Below, one piece after another: positions 44,324-53,463 of a DNA stretch of 64,000 nt. A program made the position numbers and the translations under genes. This DNA is from JACKIC01 sp964543795. Its GTDB lineage: Bacteria > Planctomycetota > UBA1135 > UBA2386. Within the stretch, counting starts at the first letter, position 1. Each line of letters starts with the position of its first letter. Location of the stretch: assembly GCA_964543795.1 (NCBI GenBank), contig CAZIZN010000021.1, positions 1 to 64,000 of the forward strand. The letters run 5' to 3'. A model generated the notes under the pieces. It did no database searches. It had not been told where the DNA came from and saw nothing but the letters and a program-made list of their open reading frames with translations.

Positions 44324-46585
44324 ATGACCGAACTGCCGCAACCCAACGTGTTCCAGCCCAACGACGAGGTCCTCGGGCGTTTCCATCGCCTCGGCGAGCA
44401 GACCGCCGCGGCGAATCCGGGCGCACCGACGCTCGACGCCGGTGGTCCGGTCAGCGCGCCGCTGAACAGCCTCGACCGCACGACGCTGTTCCTCAACCGC
44501 GAGCAGTCCTGGCTCTGGTTCAACCGCCGCGTGCTCGAGGAGGCGGTGGACGAGACCAACCCGCTGCTCGAACGGGTGAAGTTCCTGGCGATCGCCAGCA
44601 GCAACCTCGACGAGTTCTTCGAGATCCGCGTCGCCGGCACGCTCGAACTCGTCGAGGCGGGCCTGCAGGGCGAGAACCCGGACGGCATCAAGCCGCAGGA
44701 GGAGCTCGCGCGGATCCGCGCCGACGCCCACGTCTTCCACGAACTGATGCACCGCACGTGGTGCGACCGCATGCTGCCCGCCCTGTCGCGGGCCGGCATC
44801 GAGTTCCGCGAGATCCGGCAGCTGACGCCGGCACAGCAGCGTTGGGTCGAGGGCTACTTCCAGAAGGAGATCTACCCGATCCTCACGCCGCTGGCCGTCG
44901 ACCCGGCGCACCCGTTCCCGGTGCTGCTCAACAAGTCGGTGAACCTCGTCGTGCTGCTGTCGGACCCGCGCGCGCAGCGACGCACGCACCGCATGGCGGT
45001 CGTGCAGGTGCCGCGCACCCTGCCGCGCATCCTGCGCCTGCCGGAGATCGACGGCCAGCGCGCCTACGTGTTCACCGCGGACATCGTGCAGGCGAACCTC
45101 GGCATGCTCTTCGCGGGGCTGGAGATCGTGCATTCGAGCACGTTCCGCGTCACCCGCGACAGCAACCTCGACGTCGACGAGATCCACGCCACCGACCTGA
45201 TGACGTCGATCGAGAAGGAACTGGTCAAGCGGCGGCGCGGCGAGCCGGTCCGCCTCGAGATCGACACGGGCGCGCACCCCGACGTCGTCGACCGCTTCCT
45301 CAAGGCGTTCACCCTCGAGTCCGAGGACGTCTACTACTGCGACGGCCCCGTCAACCTCGGCCGGATCATGGAGCTCTACGCCATGGTCGAGACGCCCGAG
45401 CACAAGGACACGCCTGCGCCGTCGCGACGCGTCTGGACCTGGTCGACCGCCGACGAGATGTTCGCGGACCTGCGCGACGGCGACATCCTGCTGCACCACC
45501 CCTACGAGTCGTTCTCGCCGGTCGAGGACTTCGTGCGGCTGGCGGCGCGCGATCCCAGGGTCCAGGCGATCAAGCAGACGATCTACCGGGCGGGCAGCCG
45601 CAACACGATGGTCGAGTCGCTGATCGAGGCGGCGCAGCATCGCAAGCAGGTCACCGCGATCGTCGAACTCAAGGCGCGCTTCGACGAGGAGGCGAACATC
45701 CTCTGGGCTCGGCGCATGGAGCAGGCCGGCGTGCACGTCGTCTACGGCATCGTCGGGCTCAAGACGCATGCCAAGTGCACGCTCGTCGTGCGCCGCGAGG
45801 ACGACGGCCTGCGCCGCTACTGCCACGTCGGCACGGGCAACTACAACCCCGCGACCGCCCGCCTCTACACGGACCTCGGCCTGCTCACCGCCCGAGCCGA
45901 TCTCGGCGAGGAGGTCGCCGAGACCTTCAACATGATCACCGGCTACACCCGCGTGCCGGCGATGGAACACCTGCTCGTGGCGCCGTTCACGCTGCGCGAC
46001 AAGGTCCTGCAGCTGATCCGCGCGGAGATCGACAACAAGCGCTCGGGCAAACCGGCCGGCATCAAGGCGAAGCTGAACAACCTCGCCGATCCGGCGATCA
46101 TCCTGGCCCTCTACGAGGCCTCGCGCGCCGGCGTGCGCGTGCAGCTCTGCGTGCGCAGCGTGTGCTGCCTGCGCCCGGGCGTGCCGGGCCTCAGCGACAA
46201 CATCACGGTCGTCACGATCGTCGACCGCTTCCTCGAGCACAGCCGCGTGTACTACTTCGAGAACGCCGGCAGCCCGATCGTGTATCTGTCCTCGGCCGAC
46301 TGGATGGCCCGCAACCTCGATCGCCGCGTCGAGGTCGCGGTCCCGGTGTACGACCCCGAACTCAAGCGCCGCGTGATCGACGAGGTGCTTGGGCTGGCCT
46401 TCGCCGACAACGTGAAGGCGCGGCACGTGCTGGCCGACGGCCGCAGCGAACGCATCGTGCGCGCCGAGGGCGCGCCGCAGGTGCGCAGCCAGACCGCGCT
46501 GCTCGACCTCATGACGAAGCAGACCGAGGCCGGCGACAGCGGCACGGCGGGCGCGCAGAAGCGCAAGAAGCGCAAGAAGGGCTGA
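44324..46585 (+). CDS. ppk1: Polyphosphate kinase 1
   Basis: 753 aa. Makes polyphosphate from ATP, reversibly. ATG at 44324. The N domain opens RTTLFLNREQSWLWFNRRVL, and SNLDEFFEIRVAG follows. The catalytic histidines are in GLKTHAKCTLVVRRE (His of THAK) and DRFLEHSRVYYFENAG; RRYCHVGTGNYNPATARLY is the family signature. The C terminus ends in a lysine-rich tail (KRKKRKKG) that is unusual for the family. Peripheral membrane location as known for PPK1. Convergent with wecB. Confidence 0.97.
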   Translation: MTELPQPNVFQPNDEVLGRFHRLGEQTAAANPGAPTLDAGGPVSAPLNSLDRTTLFLNREQSWLWFNRRVLEEAVDETNPLLERVKFLAIASSNLDEFFEIRVAGTLELVEAGLQGENPDGIKPQEELARIRADAHVFHELMHRTWCDRMLPALSRAGIEFREIRQLTPAQQRWVEGYFQKEIYPILTPLAVDPAHPFPVLLNKSVNLVVLLSDPRAQRRTHRMAVVQVPRTLPRILRLPEIDGQRAYVFTADIVQANLGMLFAGLEIVHSSTFRVTRDSNLDVDEIHATDLMTSIEKELVKRRRGEPVRLEIDTGAHPDVVDRFLKAFTLESEDVYYCDGPVNLGRIMELYAMVETPEHKDTPAPSRRVWTWSTADEMFADLRDGDILLHHPYESFSPVEDFVRLAARDPRVQAIKQTIYRAGSRNTMVESLIEAAQHRKQVTAIVELKARFDEEANILWARRMEQAGVHVVYGIVGLKTHAKCTLVVRREDDGLRRYCHVGTGNYNPATARLYTDLGLLTARADLGEEVAETFNMITGYTRVPAMEHLLVAPFTLRDKVLQLIRAEIDNKRSGKPAGIKAKLNNLADPAIILALYEASRAGVRVQLCVRSVCCLRPGVPGLSDNITVVTIVDRFLEHSRVYYFENAGSPIVYLSSADWMARNLDRRVEVAVPVYDPELKRRVIDEVLGLAFADNVKARHVLADGRSERIVRAEGAPQVRSQTALLDLMTKQTEAGDSGTAGAQKRKKRKKG

Positions 46586-46590
46586 GCGCC

Positions 46591-46611
46591 GCGCGGTCGC
46601 CCCGACCGCGC
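46591..46611. terminator. Perfect 9-bp hairpin between convergent ppk1 and wecB
   Basis: GCGCGGTCG (46591-46599), loop CCC, CGACCGCGC (46603-46611) lies right after the ppk1 stop and 30 bp before the wecB stop. It could stop transcription from both sides. No T-tract follows on either strand. Just beyond are three 13-bp near-repeats (GCGCCGGGTCACT-like, to 46646) running into the end of wecB. Confidence 0.5.
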
Positions 46612-46641
46612 CGCGTCACCGCGCCGGGTCACTGCGCCGGG

Positions 46642-47736
46642 TCACTGCGCGAGCGCGCGCAGGATGCGCGCGATCGCCGCCGAGCTCGTGCCGTCGCCGT
46701 ACGGGTTCACGACGGTCGCCATCGCGCGGTGGGCCGCCGCGTCGTCGAGCAGTTCGTTCGCCGCCGCGACGATGCGCGCTTCGTCGGGACCGACGAGGCG
46801 CGCGGCACCCGCCGCCACGCCCTCGGGACGCTCCGTCTCGTGGCGCAGCACGAGTACCGGCTTGCCGAGGCTCGGCGCCTCCTCCTGCACGCCCCCCGAA
46901 TCCGTCAGGATCAGCGAGCACGCCTTCATCGCCGCGACCATGTCCGGGTAGTCGAGCGGCTCGCAGAGCCGCACGTTCGGCTGGCCCGCCAGCATGCGCT
47001 CGACGACGCCGCGCACGTTCGGGTTGGGATGCACGGGGTAGAGCAGCTGCACGTCGCCGCGTGCGGCCACCGCGCGCAGACCGCGGCAGAGCGACTCGAA
47101 AGGGGCCCCGAAGTTCTCGCGCCGGTGCGCTGTCACGAGCACGAGGCGCTTGCCCGGCGGCGGCGCGAACTTCGTCGCGTCGACGCGCTCCGCGGTCCAG
47201 AGCAGGGCGTCGATGACGGTGTTGCCGACGACGTGCACGGCGTCCTCGGGCACGTTCTCGCGCAGCAGGTTGTCGCGCGCACGCGCGGTCGGCGCGAAGT
47301 GCAGATCGGCGAGCCGGCCGACGATCGCACGGTTGCTCTCCTCGGGGAACGGCTGCCACTTGTCGCCCGTGCGCAGACCCGCCTCGACGTGCGCGAAGCG
47401 GATGCGCCGATAGAACGAGCACAGCGCGGCGACCATCACCGTCGTCGTGTCGCCCTGTGCCAGCACCCAGTCCGGCCGTTCCTCGGCGAGCACCGGGTCC
47501 AGCGCCGAGATCATGCGCGCCGTCAGGTCCGCCAGCGACTGGTCGTGGCGCATCAGGTCGAGGTCGCGATCCGGTCGGATGCCGAAGAAGGCGAAGATCT
47601 GGTCGAGCATCTGCCGGTGCTGTGCCGTCGCCAGCACCCGGCATTCGGCCCACGGCTCGCGCTGCAGCGCGTGCACGACCGGGGCCATCTTGACCGCCTC
47701 GGGACGCGTCCCGACCACCACGAGGATTCGCTTCAT
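46642..47736 (-). CDS. wecB: UDP-N-acetylglucosamine 2-epimerase (non-hydrolysing)
   Basis: 364 aa. ATG at 47736. Converts UDP-GlcNAc to UDP-ManNAc in the cytoplasm for surface glycan precursors. Motifs in order: VGTRPEAVKMAPVVHAL, AQGDTTT, HVEAGLRTGD, PEESNRAIVG, TAHRREN, YPVHPNPNV and LTDSGGVQEEAP. All match the family's active-site set. It is the last gene of the minus-strand polysaccharide group, 67 bp after the giant glycosyltransferase. UDP-ManNAc is a common donor for O-antigen and exopolysaccharide. Confidence 0.96.
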   Translation of the reverse strand: MKRILVVVGTRPEAVKMAPVVHALQREPWAECRVLATAQHRQMLDQIFAFFGIRPDRDLDLMRHDQSLADLTARMISALDPVLAEERPDWVLAQGDTTTVMVAALCSFYRRIRFAHVEAGLRTGDKWQPFPEESNRAIVGRLADLHFAPTARARDNLLRENVPEDAVHVVGNTVIDALLWTAERVDATKFAPPPGKRLVLVTAHRRENFGAPFESLCRGLRAVAARGDVQLLYPVHPNPNVRGVVERMLAGQPNVRLCEPLDYPDMVAAMKACSLILTDSGGVQEEAPSLGKPVLVLRHETERPEGVAAGAARLVGPDEARIVAAANELLDDAAAHRAMATVVNPYGDGTSSAAIARILRALAQ

Positions 47737-47803
47737 CCGAAAGGGGCGGCATGTTCGCACACCGCCGGCGGAGGAGCCAAGGTTCTCGCGGCAGCGTGCG
47801 CGG

Positions 47804-50800
47804 TCAGCGTGCGGTCAGCGCGCGCGCGCCGGCGACGACGCCGCCCTGCCGCAGCCAGCCGTACAGCAGCGCGTGGCGCCGCGCCATCGTGCGGCGGTCG
47901 GCGGCGTCGGGCAGCTTGGGGGCGGCGGCGCGCGGCAGCGCCAGCGCCCGCTCCATCGCCGCGGCGAGCCGTTCGGCGTGGTCCTCGCGCACGGTCCCGA
48001 CGAGGGCGCCGAGGTTCTGCGCGTCGAGGTCGAACATGCTGTCGAACGGCGGCGCGACGAGTTCGCCGTGGCCGTGACGCAACTGCTCGCGTGCGGCACC
48101 GACGTCGGCGAGCACGAGCGGCAGGCCGGCGCGGATCGCCTCCCACACGGCGAGACTGCAGCCCTCCCAGAACGACGGCAGCACGAACGCGTCGGCGAGC
48201 GCGAAGAACGGCGCCGCGTCGTCGCGGTGACCCGCGAAGACCACGGCGTCGCCGAGCCCGAGTCGCGCGACGTCGCCGCGCACCGCCGCCGCGTGCACGG
48301 GGTTCATCTCGTGGCCGAGGCAGACCAGCCTGGCGCGCGGCTGTCGCCGATGCAGCGCCGCGAGCGCGTGCACGGCGACCCGGTGCGCCTTCGCGGGCTG
48401 CACCGACGCGACCTGCAGGAACACGGCATCGCCCGCGGCGAGGCCGAGTTCGGCGCGCAACGCCTCGAGGCGTTCGCGCGGCACCGGCGCGGCGGGCGTC
48501 GCGTCGATGCCGTTGCCGACGACCAGCATCTTCTGCACGTCCAGGCCGAGCCGCAGGTCCGCGTAGGCGAGCGCCTGCGCCGACACGCACGCGTAGGCAG
48601 CGGTGTGCGCGTCGGCCGCGCGGTAGGCGGCGATGCGTTCGGCGTCGAACCAGACGTAGCTGTTGTGCACGACCTGCACGAACGGCACGCCGGCGGCCGC
48701 CGCTGCGGCCGCGCCGGCGACGCTCTCGTGCGCGCTGACCACCTGCCAGCGGCCCGCGCGCAACATCGCCGCCCAGGCCTGTTCGCCGGCGCCCGGCGGC
48801 CCGACGCACTCGACGCCCGCCGGCAGGATCGCCCGGGCCGCGTCGAAGCGGCCGTCGACGACGCAGAGGCCCACCTCGACCCCCTCCTCGTGCAGGCACA
48901 GCGCGAGGTCGGCGACCACGCGTTCGAGGCCGCCGCGCGCGAACGTGTCGACCTGCAGCAGCACTCGCAGCGGCGCCTCGCCGGGCAGCGGTTGCGGCAC
49001 GGCGCGGCGCAGCCGTTCGGCGTCGCGCGTGCTGCGGAAGAACGTGCCGTTGCCGGCGTGCCGCACCGCGAGCGCGAACGCATCGGCGCCGGGCCGACCC
49101 AGGAACACCGCGCGCGTGTACACCGCCAGGCGCGCGGCGACGTCGGCCGTGGCCGCGAACGCCGCGACGGCGGGATGGCCGAGTTCGAGGTGCTCCGCGT
49201 GCGCCTCCTCCGCGCTCGCGAAGAACGCCGCGACGCCGACCTCGACCGGCAGGTCGTGCACCGGCAGACCGCGCAGGGAGCGGCCGTCGACCACGACCAG
49301 CGTCTTGCCGGCGACGCGGCGCCAGCCGTCGTCCGCGAGCGCCTCCAGGCGGTCGCCGGCCGCGATGCAGTCGCGCAGCCACGTCAGGTTCGCCGCGTCG
49401 GCGAGCACGTGCAGCGGTGCCGCGAGCCACTCGCCGCGCCGGCGTTCATAGTCCATCAGCACGCGCGCTCGCTCCTGGATGCGCAGTTCGCGCGACCTGG
49501 CGCTGAGCGTGTTGTCGTGCACGCGGTAGCGGTAGAGCAGCTCGTCGGTGCCGAGATGCTCGATCCGGAACAGGCGGTTGATCCGCATCCAGTAGTCGTA
49601 GTCCTCCAGGCCGAGCTCGGGGTTGTAGTCGCCGATCAGGCGCCCGACCTGCCCGCGGTAGAGGAAGCACGGCCCGATGAAGTTGTCCTCGTAGCGATTG
49701 AGATCGTGCGTGTGGCGACTCACCCGCACCGCCGCGAGGTTCCGCTTGTCGGTGCGGTCCATCACGCGGAACTCGCCGCCGACGAGCGGCGCGTCGTCCT
49801 CGCCGATCACCTCGTAGTCCGCGTAGACCATCGCCACGTCGGGCTGTGCGCGCAGGAACGCGACCAGCCGCGTCAGTTGGTCCCTGTGCATGAGGTTGTC
49901 GGCCGAGGTCCAGGTGAAGAACTCGCCGGTCGCGGTTTCGAAGCCCGTGCTCAGCGCCTTCGGCAGGCCCTGGTTGGGCTGCGTGAGCAACCGCACGCGG
50001 GGGTCGCCCGCGTAGCGACGCAGCACCGCGGCGACGCCGTCGCGGCTGCCGTCGTCGACGACGATCAGCTCGAACGGCGCGTAGGTCTGCGCCAGCACGC
50101 TGTCGATCGCCGCGCCGACCATGTCGGCCTGGTCGTAGACCGGCAGCACCACGCTGACGAGACCCGGCCGCTCCACCCCCGCGTCGGCGCCGGCGTGCCT
50201 TGCGGCGTCGCGGCGGAAGAACTGCTCCTGACCGGTCCAGCGCAGGATCCGCTGCTGCCAGCGCGGCGGCAGCAGCTGGTAGAGGCCCTTCTTGACCGCG
50301 CGCAGCCACGGGCCCGGGCCTTCGCGCAGCTTCGCGATCGTCACGCGCGCGATCCACACGATGCGGTCGCGCCGGCTGCCGACCGGCACGAGCAGGCGGA
50401 GGAGGTCGACGGATTCCCCGCGTTCGCCGTGGACCACGGCGTGCATCGCGACGGCGGACAAGAGCCAGAGCGGGCCGAGCCAGTGCAGCAGCAGGCGCGG
50501 CAGGCTCGAGCGCAGGTGGTGGTCGAGATCGGACTCTGGCGACAGCACGAACGGCACGGCGGTCGCGAGCAGGCCGAAGCCGCAGAACGCCCAGACCATC
50601 GGCGCGGCGCGATGCAGGCCGCGGCCCCGCAGCGCGATCGCCGCCGCGAACGGCAGCACGAACGTCGCGCCGAGGTGCAGCTTGAAGAACGCGTAGCCGA
50701 CGAACGCCACCGCGTAGTCGCCGAGGTTGCCCAGTCGCGTCCAGACGTGGCTGGCCTCGCGCGCGTAGACCGCGAACACGCCCTCGCCGGCGGGCAGCAG

Positions 50801-51865
50801 CGGGGCCAGCACGGGCAGCGCGACGACGACCGCGCTCGGCGCCCCGGCGGCGAGCGCCCAGCGCAGGCGGTCGGGCCGCGCCGACCGCCGTGCGGCGGCG
50901 TCGGCGACGAACGCGAGCGCACCGAGCAGCAGGATCCCGGCCAGCCACGCCGACGTGCGGGCGAGGTCGCCCTCCGGCGGCAGGTGCAGCAGTCGGGCCT
51001 GCACCGGCAGCCACGACACGATCGCCGCCGCCGCCGCGCCCAGCACCGCCGCCAGCAGGCGTCGCTCGCCGAACCCGAACGCGACGAGCGCGGCGACGAG
51101 CGCATAGGCGTGTCCCTCGGGCTTGGCGAGAATGGCCAGCGCCGTGCCGAGCGCGAGCCAGAGCGCGGAACGCAGCACGAAGCCCCCGGCGAGCGAGGTC
51201 GTCGCGACGAGCAGGAACACCTCGCCGTAACCCGAGTCGACCGCGCCGCCGCCGGGCCCGAGCAGCGCCGGCGTCAGCGCGACCGCGAGCACGGCGGCGA
51301 GTGACAACCGCGCATCGATGCGGGCCCGACCCAGCACCGTCGCGACGACGCCGAGCAGCAGCAGGTAGACGAGCGGCAGCACGAGGCGCCCGGCCCCGGG
51401 CACGAGCCGTTCGGTGCACGCGACGAGCAGCGGCAGCAGCAGCGGGTAGTCGGGGCTGTGGTGGAAGACGCCGGGATCGGCGAAGAACGGCTGGGCCAGC
51501 GTCGGCGCCGCGGTGAGCCAGTGCACCTTCGCGTCGAACGACGCCGCCCCGTCCCAGCTCCGCGACGGCGTCGCGAGCGCCCCGTAGGCGACCGCGGCGA
51601 AGGCGACCGCGACGGCCGCACCGCCCGCGAGCACGAGCCGGCCCGGCGCGCGCGGTCGGGCGACGGCCCGCACCGGCAGCGCGAGGCCGAGCAGCAACGC
51701 GACGGGCAGCCAGCCGTCGGCGACCCCGACGCCCGGCACGGCGACGCTCGCACCGAGCCAGAACAGCACGAGCCCCGCGAGCGCGCCGAGCACGAGGCGG
51801 TCGACGAGCCGTGCGCCCGGCGCAGGCGGGGTCGTGTCGGTCGGCGGGGTCGGCGGCGGCGGCAC
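47804..51865 (-). CDS. Giant three-part glycosyltransferase (GT-C-like + GT2 + GT4)
   Basis: 1353 aa. GTG at 51865, with GAGG six nt upstream, follows the previous stop by 1 bp. Residues about 20-520 contain roughly a dozen hydrophobic segments and read like a GT-C or dolichyl-type membrane transferase. From about 565 a GT2 domain starts VSVVLPVYDQADMVGAAIDS, with IVVDDGSRDG and the acceptor-side GLEDYDYWMRINRL (about 745). From about 965 a GT4 domain begins VLLQVDTFARGGLERVVADL, with FWEGCSLAVWEAIRAGLP (about 1232). Three separate sugar-transfer or membrane functions on one chain is unusual and suggests channelled assembly of a surface glycan. Domain limits are estimates. Confidence 0.82.
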   Translation of the reverse strand: MPPPPTPPTDTTPPAPGARLVDRLVLGALAGLVLFWLGASVAVPGVGVADGWLPVALLLGLALPVRAVARPRAPGRLVLAGGAAVAVAFAAVAYGALATPSRSWDGAASFDAKVHWLTAAPTLAQPFFADPGVFHHSPDYPLLLPLLVACTERLVPGAGRLVLPLVYLLLLGVVATVLGRARIDARLSLAAVLAVALTPALLGPGGGAVDSGYGEVFLLVATTSLAGGFVLRSALWLALGTALAILAKPEGHAYALVAALVAFGFGERRLLAAVLGAAAAAIVSWLPVQARLLHLPPEGDLARTSAWLAGILLLGALAFVADAAARRSARPDRLRWALAAGAPSAVVVALPVLAPLLPAGEGVFAVYAREASHVWTRLGNLGDYAVAFVGYAFFKLHLGATFVLPFAAAIALRGRGLHRAAPMVWAFCGFGLLATAVPFVLSPESDLDHHLRSSLPRLLLHWLGPLWLLSAVAMHAVVHGERGESVDLLRLLVPVGSRRDRIVWIARVTIAKLREGPGPWLRAVKKGLYQLLPPRWQQRILRWTGQEQFFRRDAARHAGADAGVERPGLVSVVLPVYDQADMVGAAIDSVLAQTYAPFELIVVDDGSRDGVAAVLRRYAGDPRVRLLTQPNQGLPKALSTGFETATGEFFTWTSADNLMHRDQLTRLVAFLRAQPDVAMVYADYEVIGEDDAPLVGGEFRVMDRTDKRNLAAVRVSRHTHDLNRYEDNFIGPCFLYRGQVGRLIGDYNPELGLEDYDYWMRINRLFRIEHLGTDELLYRYRVHDNTLSARSRELRIQERARVLMDYERRRGEWLAAPLHVLADAANLTWLRDCIAAGDRLEALADDGWRRVAGKTLVVVDGRSLRGLPVHDLPVEVGVAAFFASAEEAHAEHLELGHPAVAAFAATADVAARLAVYTRAVFLGRPGADAFALAVRHAGNGTFFRSTRDAERLRRAVPQPLPGEAPLRVLLQVDTFARGGLERVVADLALCLHEEGVEVGLCVVDGRFDAARAILPAGVECVGPPGAGEQAWAAMLRAGRWQVVSAHESVAGAAAAAAAGVPFVQVVHNSYVWFDAERIAAYRAADAHTAAYACVSAQALAYADLRLGLDVQKMLVVGNGIDATPAAPVPRERLEALRAELGLAAGDAVFLQVASVQPAKAHRVAVHALAALHRRQPRARLVCLGHEMNPVHAAAVRGDVARLGLGDAVVFAGHRDDAAPFFALADAFVLPSFWEGCSLAVWEAIRAGLPLVLADVGAAREQLRHGHGELVAPPFDSMFDLDAQNLGALVGTVREDHAERLAAAMERALALPRAAAPKLPDAADRRTMARRHALLYGWLRQGGVVAGARALTAR

Positions 51866-51866
51866 G

Positions 51867-52304
51867 TCAGTCCTCGCGCACGCGCAGCACGAGGCCGCCC
51901 GCTTCGGTGCCCTGCACGACGATCGCGCCCGTCGCGCCGCCGGGGATCGTGCCGCGCGCCAGCGGCCTGCCCGCGTAGGACTCGGCCCCCGCGGGCACGT
52001 GCCGTTCGTCGACGCACAGGCGCGGCGCGATCAGCGCCGCGACGAACTCGAGCGCCCCGTCGGCCGGCAGACGCCACTGCACCGCGGCATCGGGGGGCAC
52101 GTTCGCGCACAACCACTCGATCGCCGCAGCACCGTCGAGCCGCGCGCTGCCGAGCAGGTACCGCGCAGCGCCCTGCTGGCGGTAGCCCTCGATCTCCGCG
52201 CAACGACGCGACCACACCTTGCCCGGCAACCGGGCGACGCCGAGTGCGAGGTGGGCGAGCAGCAACAGCAGCAGCACGGCGCCGCCGCGCCGCACGACCG
52301 TCAC
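51867..52304 (-). CDS. Small membrane-anchored protein in the glycan cluster
   Basis: 145 aa. GTG at 52304 overlaps the stop of the GT4 gene (GTGA). One N-terminal membrane segment (GGAVLLLLLLAHLALGVA), then an extracytoplasmic domain with two Cys (RRCAEIEGY, EWLCANVPPD) and a beta-rich end (GAIVVQGTEAGGLVLRVRED). Not recognised. Its position inside a polysaccharide operon suggests a structural or auxiliary role in glycan assembly. Confidence 0.6.
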   Translation of the reverse strand: MTVVRRGGAVLLLLLLAHLALGVARLPGKVWSRRCAEIEGYRQQGAARYLLGSARLDGAAAIEWLCANVPPDAAVQWRLPADGALEFVAALIAPRLCVDERHVPAGAESYAGRPLARGTIPGGATGAIVVQGTEAGGLVLRVRED

Positions 52305-53410
52305 GCGACCCCCTCGACGCGGACACCGGCGCAGAGTTCGTCGAGCCAGCCGCGATGCCCGTGCGGCGGCGGTGCCACCACCGGCGCGGGGCGGGGCCGC
52401 TGCAGCAATTCGAGGATTCGTGCGCGCACGACCTCGGCTCGAGGTTCGCACAGATGCAGCCCCGGCAGCCCTCGGTACGGCGCGTAGGCGGGCAGGTCGC
52501 TCGTCACGACGGGCAGGCCGCAGGCGAGCGCTTCCTGCACGACGACCGGGAAGCCCTCGTTGTGCGACGGCAGCGCGAACACGTCGGCGGCGTGGTAGAG
52601 CTGCAGCACGTCCTCGTGCGGGCGGGGCTCGAGACACTCGGCACCGGCCGCGCGCAACCGCTGCCGCACGTCGTCCTCGCCGGGCCCGCAGAACACGAGT
52701 TCGAACGACGGGTCCCTGGCCGCGAGCAGCACGTCGAGGCCCTTGTGCGGCAGCAGCCGCGACACGCACAGCACGCGCGGCCGTTCGTCCCAGCCGAGCG
52801 CCCGCCGCGCCGCCGCCCGCGCCGCCGCGTCGGGCGGCCGGAAACGTTCGCCGTCGACGGGATTGGGCAGGAACTGCACCTTCTTCGGCTCGCCGCCGAG
52901 CCGCACCAGCAGTCGCTCGACGTCGCGGTTGTAGGCGATCAGCTTGTTGCAGCAGCGCGCAGTGAGCCGCCCGACCGTCTCGAACAGGAGCCGCAGCGCC
53001 GCCGTCGCGAGCCGCGAGCGGTAGCGGAGCAGTCCGCCGTGGTCGGTGCACACGCAGTGCCTGCCGCGCAGGCGCGCGAACAGTGCCGCGAGCGGCGAGC
53101 CGGGGAACACGAGGCCGTGGGCGTGCACGAGATCTGCGCGCGAGACCTCGCGCCAGAGACGGAACGGCAGGGATGGCGCGAACAGCGGATACGCGATGCC
53201 GAAGCGCCGTTCGAGCAGGTGCCAGGCCCGCACGCGCACGATCGTGAGCCGGTCGCCGGACTCGATCGGGCGCCCCGCGCCGGTGCCGTCGCTCGTGATC
53301 CAGACGACGTCGTGGCCCGCTTCGCGCAGCGCCTCGGCCTCCATGAGCACGAGGTTCTCCACGCCGCCGATGTGCGGCGGTGCGTGGTGGCTGACGAGGA
53401 GCACGCGCAT
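52301..53410 (-). CDS. GT4-family glycosyltransferase
   Basis: 369 aa. ATG at 53410. MRVLLVSHHAPPHIGGVENL is the glycine-rich acceptor loop; LVHAHGLVFPGSPLAALFAR and LCVSRLLPHKGLDVLLAARD follow; the donor motif NEGFPVVVQEALACGLPVV carries the EX7E pair. A retaining transferase using a nucleotide sugar, cytoplasmic side of the membrane. It overlaps the small membrane gene by 4 bp and lies 53 bp after the SGNH gene. Sugar specificity unknown. Confidence 0.92.
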   Translation of the reverse strand: MRVLLVSHHAPPHIGGVENLVLMEAEALREAGHDVVWITSDGTGAGRPIESGDRLTIVRVRAWHLLERRFGIAYPLFAPSLPFRLWREVSRADLVHAHGLVFPGSPLAALFARLRGRHCVCTDHGGLLRYRSRLATAALRLLFETVGRLTARCCNKLIAYNRDVERLLVRLGGEPKKVQFLPNPVDGERFRPPDAAARAAARRALGWDERPRVLCVSRLLPHKGLDVLLAARDPSFELVFCGPGEDDVRQRLRAAGAECLEPRPHEDVLQLYHAADVFALPSHNEGFPVVVQEALACGLPVVTSDLPAYAPYRGLPGLHLCEPRAEVVRARILELLQRPRPAPVVAPPPHGHRGWLDELCAGVRVEGVA

Positions 53411-53463
53411 CGCGCCGATTCTGACGACGGGGTGGCCGATCGCAACGGCGAGGACGCCCGGAC

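Noticed and set aside
44296..48738. 1480-aa plus-strand open frame across ppk1 and wecB
   Set aside because: It is out of frame with ppk1 and antisense to wecB and the giant glycosyltransferase; Arg-rich low-complexity, no motif.
47447..51304. 1285-aa plus-strand frame opposite the giant glycosyltransferase
   Set aside because: The minus strand in this interval carries full GT2 and GT4 motifs. The plus frame has none.
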